From NCBI GenBank assembly GCA_004173475.1, contig SEBU01000003.1, forward strand, positions 310,001 to 374,000: DNA of 64,000 nt. Reading direction: 5' to 3'. The DNA is from Gammaproteobacteria bacterium. GTDB taxonomy: Bacteria; Pseudomonadota; Gammaproteobacteria; Pseudomonadales; Cellvibrionaceae. This document shows, piece after piece, positions 53,374 through 61,027 of the stretch. The notes beneath the pieces were generated by a model. It was not told the origin of the DNA. It worked only from the letters and a program-made list of their open reading frames with translations, and did no database searches. The translations under genes were made by a program, and so were the position numbers. Position 1 is the first letter of the stretch. The number at the start of each line of letters is the position of its first letter.

Positions 53374-54621
53374 TTATTTACCTAGCTGAGCAATTTTATC
53401 TCGCAGAAACCGTTGTTCCGGTTCCTGTTGAGTGAGTAGCAATGCTTGTTCGTACGAAGCTTTGGCTAGCTCATTAAATCCCAGTTGGCGACAAAAATCG
53501 GCACGCGCCGCATGAAACAAATAATAGCCCTGCAAATCGCCTTGTTCATTAATAGCTTCTATTTCGCGCAACCCAGCTTCAACACCCTGGTGCATGGCTA
53601 AAGCCACGCTGCGATTTAGCGCCACTACAGGAGAAGGACTAATGCGCAGGAGCACATCATACAATCCGAGAATTTCCGTCCAATCTGTTTCTGCATAACT
53701 GGGCGCCTCTGCATGAACAGATGCAATTGCCGCCTGCACCGAATAAACACCGAAACCACCCATCTCAAGTGCCTGCCTAATTAATGTGGAAGCCTGTGCA
53801 ATTTGGTCGTGATTCCACAAGCTGCGATCCTGCTGTTCGAGCGTAACCAAATCTCCATTTGCGTCAACACGGGCATCTTTTCGGGAATCTTGCACAAGCA
53901 TCAACCCTAGTAAACCTAAAACTTCAGCATGTGAAAGTAACTGACTTAGTAATTGTCCAAGTCGAATTGCTTCGCGCGCGAGGTGCGCACGTGTAAGAGA
54001 TTCACCGGACGACGCCGAGTAACCTTCATTAAATAGCAAATAGATAACTTTAAGTACAGAGTTCAAACGCTCGGATAACTCGTGTTGCGCCGGAACCTCA
54101 TAGGGAATTGCCGCTTCGCGAATTTTATTTTTCGCACGCACAATACGTTGCGCAATGGTAGATGGCGTTGCGAGAAACGCGCGAGCAATTTCCTCAGTAG
54201 TTAATCCGCATACTTCGCGTAGCGTTAGAGCCAGCTGCGCCTCTTGCGAAATACCCGGGTGACAACAAGTGAAAATTAATTTTAATTGATCATCCTCAAT
54301 TTCATCATTTAACCAATCCTCGCTATCACTTACAGCACCTTCAAGTTCATCTGCAATAGTTGTAAGGGACTTATTAAAAATGGCGCGACGACGTAAATGA
54401 TCAATTGCTTTAAATCGCCCGGCAGATACCAGCCAGGCACGCGGATTATTTGGAATGCCAGTGCTGGGCCATTGCGCAAGGGCAGCCATAAACGCATCGT
54501 GTAACGCTTCTTCCGCTAAATCAAAATCTCTTAATAGACGAATTAGCGTAGCCAATACGCGGCGGGAATCAGATTGGTAAATTTCACTAATCTTACTGTG
54601 TAACGCGGTTAGATTATCCAA
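53374..54621 (-). CDS. ECF42-group RNA polymerase sigma factor with C-terminal TPR extension
   Basis: 415-residue sigma factor. Region 2 is about 15-85 (FDLAEEALHDAFMAALAQWP, PRAWLVSAGRFKAIDHLRR). Region 4 is about 125-185 (LTLREVCGLTTEEIARAFLATPSTIAQRIVRAKNKIR). A long DUF6596/TPR-like extension follows from about 190 to 415 (VIYLLFNEGYSASSG, NRSVALAMHQGVEAGL, YLFHAARADFCRQLG), typical of the ECF42 group. No anti-sigma gene lies nearby; the extension is thought to hold the control function in this group. It is downstream of the ABM gene and upstream of the DGPF-type operon. Confidence 0.94.
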   Translation of the reverse strand: MDNLTALHSKISEIYQSDSRRVLATLIRLLRDFDLAEEALHDAFMAALAQWPSTGIPNNPRAWLVSAGRFKAIDHLRRRAIFNKSLTTIADELEGAVSDSEDWLNDEIEDDQLKLIFTCCHPGISQEAQLALTLREVCGLTTEEIARAFLATPSTIAQRIVRAKNKIREAAIPYEVPAQHELSERLNSVLKVIYLLFNEGYSASSGESLTRAHLAREAIRLGQLLSQLLSHAEVLGLLGLMLVQDSRKDARVDANGDLVTLEQQDRSLWNHDQIAQASTLIRQALEMGGFGVYSVQAAIASVHAEAPSYAETDWTEILGLYDVLLRISPSPVVALNRSVALAMHQGVEAGLREIEAINEQGDLQGYYLFHAARADFCRQLGFNELAKASYEQALLLTQQEPEQRFLRDKIAQLGK

Positions 54622-54697
54622 ACGAACACCCTTATTCTATTTTAAAATCTTTTTTATTAGCCGATCAATTCAATTAAAAAGTTACGACGCAATTTAA

Positions 54698-54979
54698 TCA
54701 TTTTATGTAATAAATTCCGAAGGGAGGTTTAGCAAAATACACCATAGCTTTTTCAATTTTTTCCTTTGGTATAACACTGGCGGCAGCTTTGTGATGCTCA
54801 ATCGACTCCCACTCTTCAATAACGGCTAGCTGCGCTTTATCTTCGGCACCGTTTAAAAGCTTGCAACTTATGCAGCCATCCACACCGCGTATTTCCGCAA
54901 CAACAGCTTTCATAAATTCACGCAAATCCGTTTCATGGCCAGGTTTTGCTTCGAAATGATTAATACGAGTAATACTCAT
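54698..54979 (-). CDS. Antibiotic biosynthesis monooxygenase (ABM) domain protein
   Basis: 93-residue ABM-domain protein, a ferredoxin-like dimer: ITRINHFEAKPGHETDLREFMKAVVAEIRGVDGCISCKLL, then LAVIEEWESIEHHKAAASVIP. The group includes heme-degrading and quinol monooxygenases as well as proteins of unknown role. It lies upstream of the sigma gene on the same strand, 76 bases away, so it may share a transcript with it. Confidence 0.88.
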   Translation of the reverse strand: MSITRINHFEAKPGHETDLREFMKAVVAEIRGVDGCISCKLLNGAEDKAQLAVIEEWESIEHHKAAASVIPKEKIEKAMVYFAKPPFGIYYIK

Positions 54980-55054
54980 AGAAGTCTCGCTCTACAATTT
55001 CCGGAAAGTAATAGCTAGATTAAAATAGGTAAATTATTTTTTGTAGCTGGGTTG

Positions 55055-55354
55055 TTAATTCGGGTTATGCGAACCTGAAAGCATTTTGCGTTCTTCGGTG
55101 TATTCCCACCACGGACGAGCTTGTTCGCCTTCCATAAATCTGGTGATGGAAATAAAAACGTCAATTACACAAGGATCATGGCGCACATGGGTCAAATCAC
55201 AGAGCTGCCGGTAGAGGTCAAATGCGTTGCAACCTACCAGATCATCGGGTTGCTTAATGCCCAGTAATTGTAAATCTGCCGCCATGGCTTTGCCGACATT
55301 GGGTAAATCTGTGAGTGTTTTTAAATTTCGACGATCAACTTTTGTGGGGTTCAT
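55055..55354 (-). CDS. Helix-hairpin-helix protein (pathogenicity-locus Cdd1 family)
   Basis: 99-residue helix-hairpin-helix protein: NLKTLTDLPNVGKAMAADLQLLGIKQPDDLVGCNAFDLYRQLCDL, then THVRHDPCVIDVFISITRFMEGEQARPWWEYTEERK. This matches the Cdd1/pathogenicity-locus family, small proteins with DNA-binding-like HhH folds and no proven function. It is 8 bases downstream of the DUF4260 gene. Confidence 0.88.
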   Translation of the reverse strand: MNPTKVDRRNLKTLTDLPNVGKAMAADLQLLGIKQPDDLVGCNAFDLYRQLCDLTHVRHDPCVIDVFISITRFMEGEQARPWWEYTEERKMLSGSHNPN

Positions 55355-55362
55355 AAATACTC

Positions 55363-55764
55363 CTACTGATGATCTTTGGAATACCCTAGCCTGCCTAGGT
55401 GAGTGTAGCGAAAACCGCGCGGATATTTAAGCCCGAAGCCTAAAGCTCGATCAAAACCAATGTGCGCAATCCAGATAACAGCGAGCTTGTCTGCATCAGA
55501 GGATGAAACAAAAAATCCATAGGCGAATAACATAAGCGGCAATATGTATGAATGCGCAATGTTGTAGGCAATTGCTCCAACGTTTGGACTGTGGAAATAA
55601 GCAATCCACGAGAGATCTGGCAGCAAAAACATCAGAATAAAGAAGCCCCACGCAAACCCCAGGAATTGGTAAGCCATTAATGCGAAAACAAAGATCGCTA
55701 GGCCCTCTGCACGCAGTAACCAATTTAGATTTCCGGTAACGCAGCCATTCTCAATTTTACTCAT
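55363..55764 (-). CDS. DUF4260-family membrane protein
   Basis: 133-residue protein with about four TM helices: LLRAEGLAIFVFALMAYQFLGFAWGFFILMFLLPDLSWIAYF, then NIAHSYILPLMLFAYGFFVSS and a C-terminal WIAHIGFDRALGFGLKYPRGFRYTHLGRLG, the DUF4260 signature HIGFDRxxGYGLKY. The role is unknown. It is first of a two-gene operon with the HhH gene. Confidence 0.9.
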   Translation of the reverse strand: MSKIENGCVTGNLNWLLRAEGLAIFVFALMAYQFLGFAWGFFILMFLLPDLSWIAYFHSPNVGAIAYNIAHSYILPLMLFAYGFFVSSSDADKLAVIWIAHIGFDRALGFGLKYPRGFRYTHLGRLGYSKDHQ

Positions 55765-55793
55765 GATAATCAGTTCCTCACTTGCGCTCTCGC

Positions 55794-55799
55794 ATTATA
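55794..55799 (-). promoter_or_regulatory. Candidate -10 box for the DUF4260 operon
   Basis: Perfect TATAAT read on the minus strand, 30 bases upstream of the DUF4260 start, with TG directly before it. No good -35 was seen. Confidence 0.4.
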
Positions 55800-55974
55800 C
55801 AGGCGCGAAAAACCTTATCTTACCTGAGAAAACGATGTGTTAGATTTACTGCGATAAACATATCACCGTAATTGACAGAAATTGAGGATCGAAAGAGAAG
55901 TAGCGGGCTAGGAATTGGAGTTTAGAAAGCATCAACCTGACAAATTGATCTCAGGTCGATGCAATAGAAGGGTA

Positions 55975-56646
55975 TTAGGCAGCTTTCAATTTTAGAGAAG
56001 AGAAATTAAACGAACTTCGAGATTTTAAAATGCACAAAAGACCTAGTCCGAGCAAAATTAGAGAAGACGGTTCTGGAACTTCTGCAATATCGAGCGCATA
56101 AACATATCCTGCCGCCATAGTGCTTCCGACTCTGATCTGACCTACATCATAGTCAAAATCCCAATGATAGCTCCCATTATGATAAGTGCCCTCACGGGTA
56201 TCCGGATACAAGAATGTCGTGGATTGGTACACCCTCATTGCTTCTACAAAGTTGCCGAGTGGATCAAAGACATAGACACCGAAGCCATCCCCACTATCGC
56301 TCTCTACTTTCATACCGAAGGATCGAACAGGGGCGAGGAAGTCCAACTGAAGCGCTTGGTAAGATGGTTGATTCGAACCATACATAAGGTTTACGTATTG
56401 CGACATACCAGAGTCCCAAGTAGCTGCACTAGAGGCCCCACCAAAATGTTGGTTCGGCATCCATGAGTGGTCGCTCACTGAACTTCCCGAAAGGCCGTCT
56501 TCACTGCTTAACCAGCTTAAAGTGGCATTATCGGTCAAATGAGTTGTGTCGGAACCAACGCTGAAATCATTTGCATAAATATAAGACGCAAATGTACTAC
56601 TTGAAGATAAACAGAGGAGAGCTATCAATGCAATGTGTTTAATCAT
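55975..56646 (-). CDS. PEP-CTERM sorted exported protein, copy 1
   Basis: 223-residue exported protein. The signal peptide ends about FAS (residue 21) and is followed by a beta-rich mature domain (YIYANDFSVGSDTTHLTDNATLSWLSSEDG, MKVESDSGDGFGVYVFDPLGNFVEA, HWDFDYDVGQIRVGS). The C-terminus has the PEP-CTERM sorting signal VPEPSSLILLGLGLLCI followed by basic KSRS and a 15-residue tail. Such proteins are cleaved and sorted by exosortase, which is not encoded in this window. It is a close paralogue of the gene at 56992-57651, arranged in tandem. Confidence 0.9.
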   Translation of the reverse strand: MIKHIALIALLCLSSSSTFASYIYANDFSVGSDTTHLTDNATLSWLSSEDGLSGSSVSDHSWMPNQHFGGASSAATWDSGMSQYVNLMYGSNQPSYQALQLDFLAPVRSFGMKVESDSGDGFGVYVFDPLGNFVEAMRVYQSTTFLYPDTREGTYHNGSYHWDFDYDVGQIRVGSTMAAGYVYALDIAEVPEPSSLILLGLGLLCILKSRSSFNFSSLKLKAA

Positions 56647-56991
56647 AAAGTTTTCCTTATGGGAGTTATTAAAGTTCTAACCGGACAATGGTCTGCTTAT
56701 TTTTAGAAGTCGTCCACTGTGTAATCGTTCTAAGTTAGCCCGCTCTTAAATATCGATCGAAATTAACATTTAATTAGGCGCATCTTACTCCATAGTTTAA
56801 AAAAAGCCGTGAAAAAGCATGCACGGGTATTGTGAGAAGAATCACTTTGGTTAAAGTAAAATTGGGTTTGCATCGTCATTTGAACAAATAAAGAAGAAAA
56901 AAGGATTAAAGCAGAAAATTGGTGGTTTGCAATTCGAATCATATAAACCACCAAACTGAATTTAGTTTCAACTTGGTGGCTAGACGAACGC
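56647..56991. other. Intergenic region between the two PEP-CTERM genes
   Basis: 345 bases without a convincing gene. The part just upstream of copy 1 (TTTTCCTTA, GTTATTAAAG) resembles that upstream of copy 2 at 57652-57720, so the promoter/leader appears to have been duplicated with the gene. Confidence 0.55.
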
Positions 56992-57651
56992 TTAAGCAGC
57001 TTCTTGTTGTACTGATGAATTAATTGAGCGGCGAACCTTAAAAACACATAGAACTCCGATAGCGAGCAAAATAAGAGAGGACGGTTCGGGTACTTGTGTA
57101 ACATCCAGGGCGTATACATACCCAGATGAGGCATTGCTACCTAATTTAATTTGCCCTACGTCGTAGTTAAAATCCCAATGAAAGCTTCCGTCAAAATATG
57201 GCCCTCCGCTGGAAGTTTGTTTTTGCTCAACATAAGCGTCGAGCCTTTCCATAAAGCTACCGTCAGTACCAAAAACATACACCCCGAAACCGTCGCCGTG
57301 AAGATTTTCTACTTTCATACCGAACGATCGAGCGGGCGCATCGAAGTCTATTTGAAGCGCTCCATAGGAATACGAGTTGGGACTACCCAAAGCTTCATGC
57401 AAAAGTCCAGGTGTTGTTTGGTAGGTCGCAGCATCAACGAGACCGCCAAAGTGCTGATGATAAAGTGCTCCTGAAGTATGCACCTTACTCGTCGACACAT
57501 TGTTTGTGCCGCTTAGCCAGCTTAGAGTGGCATTATCAGTTAGATGGGTTCTATCCGCGCCAACATCAAAATCATCAGCATAGATAAATGAAGCGAAGCT
57601 ATTGCTTGATGGCAAACAGAGGAGAGCGAGCAACGCAATGTATCTGATCAT
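56992..57651 (-). CDS. PEP-CTERM sorted exported protein, copy 2
   Basis: 219-residue paralogue of the neighbouring gene. It has the same signal peptide style (MIRYIALLALLCLPSSNSFAS), the same opening (FIYADDFDVGADRTHLTDNATLSWLSG), GDGFGVYVFGTDGSFMERL, HWDFNYDVGQIKLGSNASSGYVYALDVTQ and the sorting signal VPEPSSLILLAIGVLCVFKVRRS. The central part differs more than the ends. A ribosome binding site AAGGAAAAC precedes ATG. The tandem arrangement points to a local duplication. Confidence 0.9.
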   Translation of the reverse strand: MIRYIALLALLCLPSSNSFASFIYADDFDVGADRTHLTDNATLSWLSGTNNVSTSKVHTSGALYHQHFGGLVDAATYQTTPGLLHEALGSPNSYSYGALQIDFDAPARSFGMKVENLHGDGFGVYVFGTDGSFMERLDAYVEQKQTSSGGPYFDGSFHWDFNYDVGQIKLGSNASSGYVYALDVTQVPEPSSLILLAIGVLCVFKVRRSINSSVQQEAA

Positions 57652-57888
57652 AATGTTTTCCTTACATTAGTTAATAAAATTCCCAACCGAACCATATTCT
57701 ACTTAAGTGCTAAAAGCGTCCAATATTTAATCGCCGTAAATCAATCGACTTCTATTAACCTATGGCGATAAGCGATATTCAATAACGAAATTTTAGTCCA
57801 CGGATTCAAACAAAACCGTAAAAAATTGTTCAGGACTTTTGTGAGAAATTCACTTAAAAGAAAAATTTATAAGCTTATGGCGCGCATA

Positions 57889-60321
57889 TCAGCTTTTAGG
57901 TACAGATTTTTCCTGCAGCGCTAGTTTTCGCTTGGTGAGGGCAGTTGCTTCATGTTTGAGGGGATCGTCTGGCCAGGGATGACGAGGGTATTTGCCTCGC
58001 ATTTCTTTGCGCACCTCAGGGTATGCCTGCTGCCAAAACGTTTGCAGATTTGTGGTAATGGCTAGCGGGCTGCCATTCGGAGATAACAACTGAATTTTTA
58101 ACGGTAATTTGCCCCCGGCCAATTGTAAATATTCGCAACCAAAAAACTCCTGAAGTTTGGCTGACACTTGAGGCGCACCTTCACTGGAAAATTCAATCGT
58201 GATAGAACGCCCGCTAGGTAGCTGAATTTTTTCCGGCAAGCATTGCGTAATCGCAGTGCAATTTTCGTAACCCAAATAAAACTCAAGCGCAGCCTGCCAG
58301 GGTAGTTGATCGAGTTGAGTACGCTCGTTAAGAAAAGGTTGTAGCCACAGTTGCAACGAATTTATAAGCGCTTCATCACTAAGATCTGGAAGCCCCAACA
58401 AAGCTTGTTGCTGGATAAAACGAGCACGCTGTAATAAAAGTTTTGCGTCACGACTCCATGGAAAATGCATTAAACCTTTTTCTCGTAATGTATTCCCTAT
58501 TGTTTCTATCAATAAAGCTGGAATAGTTTCTGCCTTGCATGCAGAAAATTCTTCACTAACCACCACCCCACCCATCCGCCATTGCGAATGAATTTGCCAG
58601 CCACTATTTTTATATATTAATTGCCTTGTCTCCTGACTTAAACTGCGCTCTTCTTGGGGCGACAAGGTTAACGCAAAGCCAATTCCTGCATGCCCCTTAG
58701 GGAGTGGGTTGATGATAGGGAACACCGCCCATTGCGATCCTAGCTGAGACTGCGAATCTACACTGATATCCGAATTTAAACGGTAGCGCCCCGACTCCTG
58801 CAAATATCCAATACGATCGCTAAACACTCGCGCTAAAATTTTAACGTCAATTGCTGATTCATTTTTTATACCGATTTTTAATTTTTGCAGCCAGCGTTTC
58901 TGTTGTGGCTGCCACTGCCGGTTACGTTGAAATTCCAGGGCAGCATCACCCAGCAAATCGTCCATGCTGCGGGCGTCGGTTAAATCAAAATGTAATGCTA
59001 AAGCCAGTAAGATTTCTGCTTCGGTTATGGTGTTATCTTGAGCCAATAAAAATGCGGCAATTCGAGGATGTGTTCCTAAATCACTAACTCTTTTTCCGAT
59101 CGCAGTTATTTTATTTTCATCATCCAATAATTGCATTTTTTGCAATTGCTGTTGCGCAAAAGTTAAAGCTAATCGGTTGGGCGCTTCCAACCAAGTCAAC
59201 TGGTCAGCAGGGGTTCCCCAATGTGCCAAGCGCAATGCGAGCGGCAAATAATCCGTTGCGCGAATTTCGGGTAAGTCTGCCGCTGCGAGCGGTTGATCTT
59301 GCGACCATAAACGGATGCAATGACCCGATTGAACTCGACCAGCACGGCCGCGACGTTGATCAGCACTTGCCTGACTGATGCGCGCCAATCGCAAGCGCGT
59401 TAACCCTGTGCGTTGTTCATAATCGGGGCGTCGCACCAAACCCGAATCTACTACGAGCGTAACGTCTGCAATTGTTAGCGATGTTTCGGCGATATTCGTC
59501 GCAAGGATGATTCGTTTTCCAGACGCAGGGTTAATCGCATTTTTCTGTTCAGCTTGAGGGACCCTGCTATGCAAACGATAGATTGCGTGCTCAGGAAAAC
59601 GCGCTTTGATGGCTTGCGCACATCTCTCAATTTCATTCCAACCTGGCAAAAAAACCAGCGTCGTTGTTTGTTCAAATTCTCTATGGGATAACAAAGCACG
59701 GAGAACATGCTCCTCAATCTTCTCAGCGTAAGGAGTGTTTGTCTTTGCGGGTATAAATTGAGTTGTCACAGGAAAGCAACGACCCGGCGCAAATAATCGT
59801 TGTTTTATCTGCTGTTGCAACTGCGGGTCTGGTGTTGCACTCATTAAAATAAGTTGAAGATCATCGCGCAAGATTTGCGCTTCTTGCAACCACGCCCAAG
59901 CAGTGTCTTGGTTAACCGATCTTTCATGAATCTCATCAAGAATGACGCAGGCAATATCTTCTAAAGCAGGATCTTGTAATAAATGTTGTAACAAAATACC
60001 TGGAGTCATCACCCAAATACGCGTGCGATTACTTATACGAGTATCGTAAGGAATTTGATACCCGACAGTCTGCCCTACTTCATCACTTACAAGCTCAGAT
60101 AAACGTTGCGCAAGCGCCTGCACCGCCAAAACACGCGGTTGCACAAGAATTATTTTTTTATTATCTGGAGTGCAATTCAGCATCCATAGCGGAACTAAAG
60201 TAGATTTACCTGCGCCAGGCTCCGCTTCCAAGAGTAAAGTACCCCTGGTAATTGCCTGAAAAAATTCTTTTCGTAACTCAGATAAAGGATAGGAAGGCAG
60301 CCCTTCAATTAACTTATTCAC
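57889..60321 (-). CDS. hrpB: ATP-dependent helicase HrpB
   Basis: 810-residue HrpB, a DEAH/DExH helicase paralogous to HrpA and near the E. coli length (809). Walker A is EPGAGKST (34-41), DEIH is 129-132, then SATPD. TNIAETSLTIADVTLVVDSG and QRRGRAGRV follow in domain 2. The HrpB-specific C-terminal region has YQ/WQ-rich segments and the end PKGHAGIGFALTLSPQEER region through RGKYPRHPWPDDPLKHEAT (YPKHxWPDDP signature). Its start overlaps the end of the DUF6445 gene by 8 bases. Function is poorly known. Confidence 0.96.
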   Translation of the reverse strand: MNKLIEGLPSYPLSELRKEFFQAITRGTLLLEAEPGAGKSTLVPLWMLNCTPDNKKIILVQPRVLAVQALAQRLSELVSDEVGQTVGYQIPYDTRISNRTRIWVMTPGILLQHLLQDPALEDIACVILDEIHERSVNQDTAWAWLQEAQILRDDLQLILMSATPDPQLQQQIKQRLFAPGRCFPVTTQFIPAKTNTPYAEKIEEHVLRALLSHREFEQTTTLVFLPGWNEIERCAQAIKARFPEHAIYRLHSRVPQAEQKNAINPASGKRIILATNIAETSLTIADVTLVVDSGLVRRPDYEQRTGLTRLRLARISQASADQRRGRAGRVQSGHCIRLWSQDQPLAAADLPEIRATDYLPLALRLAHWGTPADQLTWLEAPNRLALTFAQQQLQKMQLLDDENKITAIGKRVSDLGTHPRIAAFLLAQDNTITEAEILLALALHFDLTDARSMDDLLGDAALEFQRNRQWQPQQKRWLQKLKIGIKNESAIDVKILARVFSDRIGYLQESGRYRLNSDISVDSQSQLGSQWAVFPIINPLPKGHAGIGFALTLSPQEERSLSQETRQLIYKNSGWQIHSQWRMGGVVVSEEFSACKAETIPALLIETIGNTLREKGLMHFPWSRDAKLLLQRARFIQQQALLGLPDLSDEALINSLQLWLQPFLNERTQLDQLPWQAALEFYLGYENCTAITQCLPEKIQLPSGRSITIEFSSEGAPQVSAKLQEFFGCEYLQLAGGKLPLKIQLLSPNGSPLAITTNLQTFWQQAYPEVRKEMRGKYPRHPWPDDPLKHEATALTKRKLALQEKSVPKS

Positions 60322-61018
60322 GGCAGAAGATAAACGTATTTAGAGTTAAACGGCCAGAGCTTGGATTGGCATCAAATGTAAAGTCTGGCGAAATATTTCC
60401 GGAATGTAAGCTAGTACATGGGTACATTATTAAACGATTGAAAATAGCTTCGTAAGATGCTATCTGCTCATAAAATTCAGTGCTGCCGTTTATGTATTTT
60501 TTTTCAGCTCGACTCGTTTTAAGTTCTTCTTGCATTATTTTTCTATAAGCATCAATACGCGTTGCATCTACCGATTCAAAACCCGTTGCACGGTGACGAT
60601 AGATAGAGGTTCCGCCTTTATCATCGGGTGACAGAAAATGCACTGCGGCAAGCTCTGACCGTTTGGTTGAATCAAAATGCGGGATAGTTTGAAAATCTTT
60701 TAATTGATGTGGTGGCGTGGTAACTATAGAGAAATCCGCTTTTACGCCAGTAATATTAGATCCTTGCAGACCGAAGATATCAGCTACCAGATCGTTTAAG
60801 TAAAAATCCATAACATCGAGATACAATTCCGGCGCCGGCGCACGCAGACCAGGATAAAATGCGTCTGCGTTATTAAAGGCTCTTGATTGCGCAGCAACTC
60901 TAGCCAGTGAATCAGCGTTATCTAGAAAATCATCGACAACTAAAACAGGGGTGCGCTCATTACCTACATAATCAATTTTATATCGAAAATTTTTGTGTAA
61001 ATATGTTTGATTATTCAT
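60314..61018 (-). CDS. DUF6445-family protein
   Basis: 234-residue protein of the DUF6445 family (2OG-Fe oxygenase-like fold is possible). It has VLVVDDFLDNADSLARVAAQ, FYPGLRAPAPELYLDVMDFYL, ADFSIVTTPPHQLKDFQTIPHFDSTKRSELAAVHFLSPDDKGGTSIYRHRATGFESV and the end SGRLTLNTFIFCRE. The HFD and H...R positions recall Fe(II)/2-oxoglutarate enzymes but this is uncertain. The family is often adjacent to TonB-dependent receptors, as here. It starts 9 bases after the receptor gene and overlaps hrpB. Confidence 0.85.
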   Translation of the reverse strand: MNNQTYLHKNFRYKIDYVGNERTPVLVVDDFLDNADSLARVAAQSRAFNNADAFYPGLRAPAPELYLDVMDFYLNDLVADIFGLQGSNITGVKADFSIVTTPPHQLKDFQTIPHFDSTKRSELAAVHFLSPDDKGGTSIYRHRATGFESVDATRIDAYRKIMQEELKTSRAEKKYINGSTEFYEQIASYEAIFNRLIMYPCTSLHSGNISPDFTFDANPSSGRLTLNTFIFCRE

Positions 61019-61027
61019 CTTTTCGCT

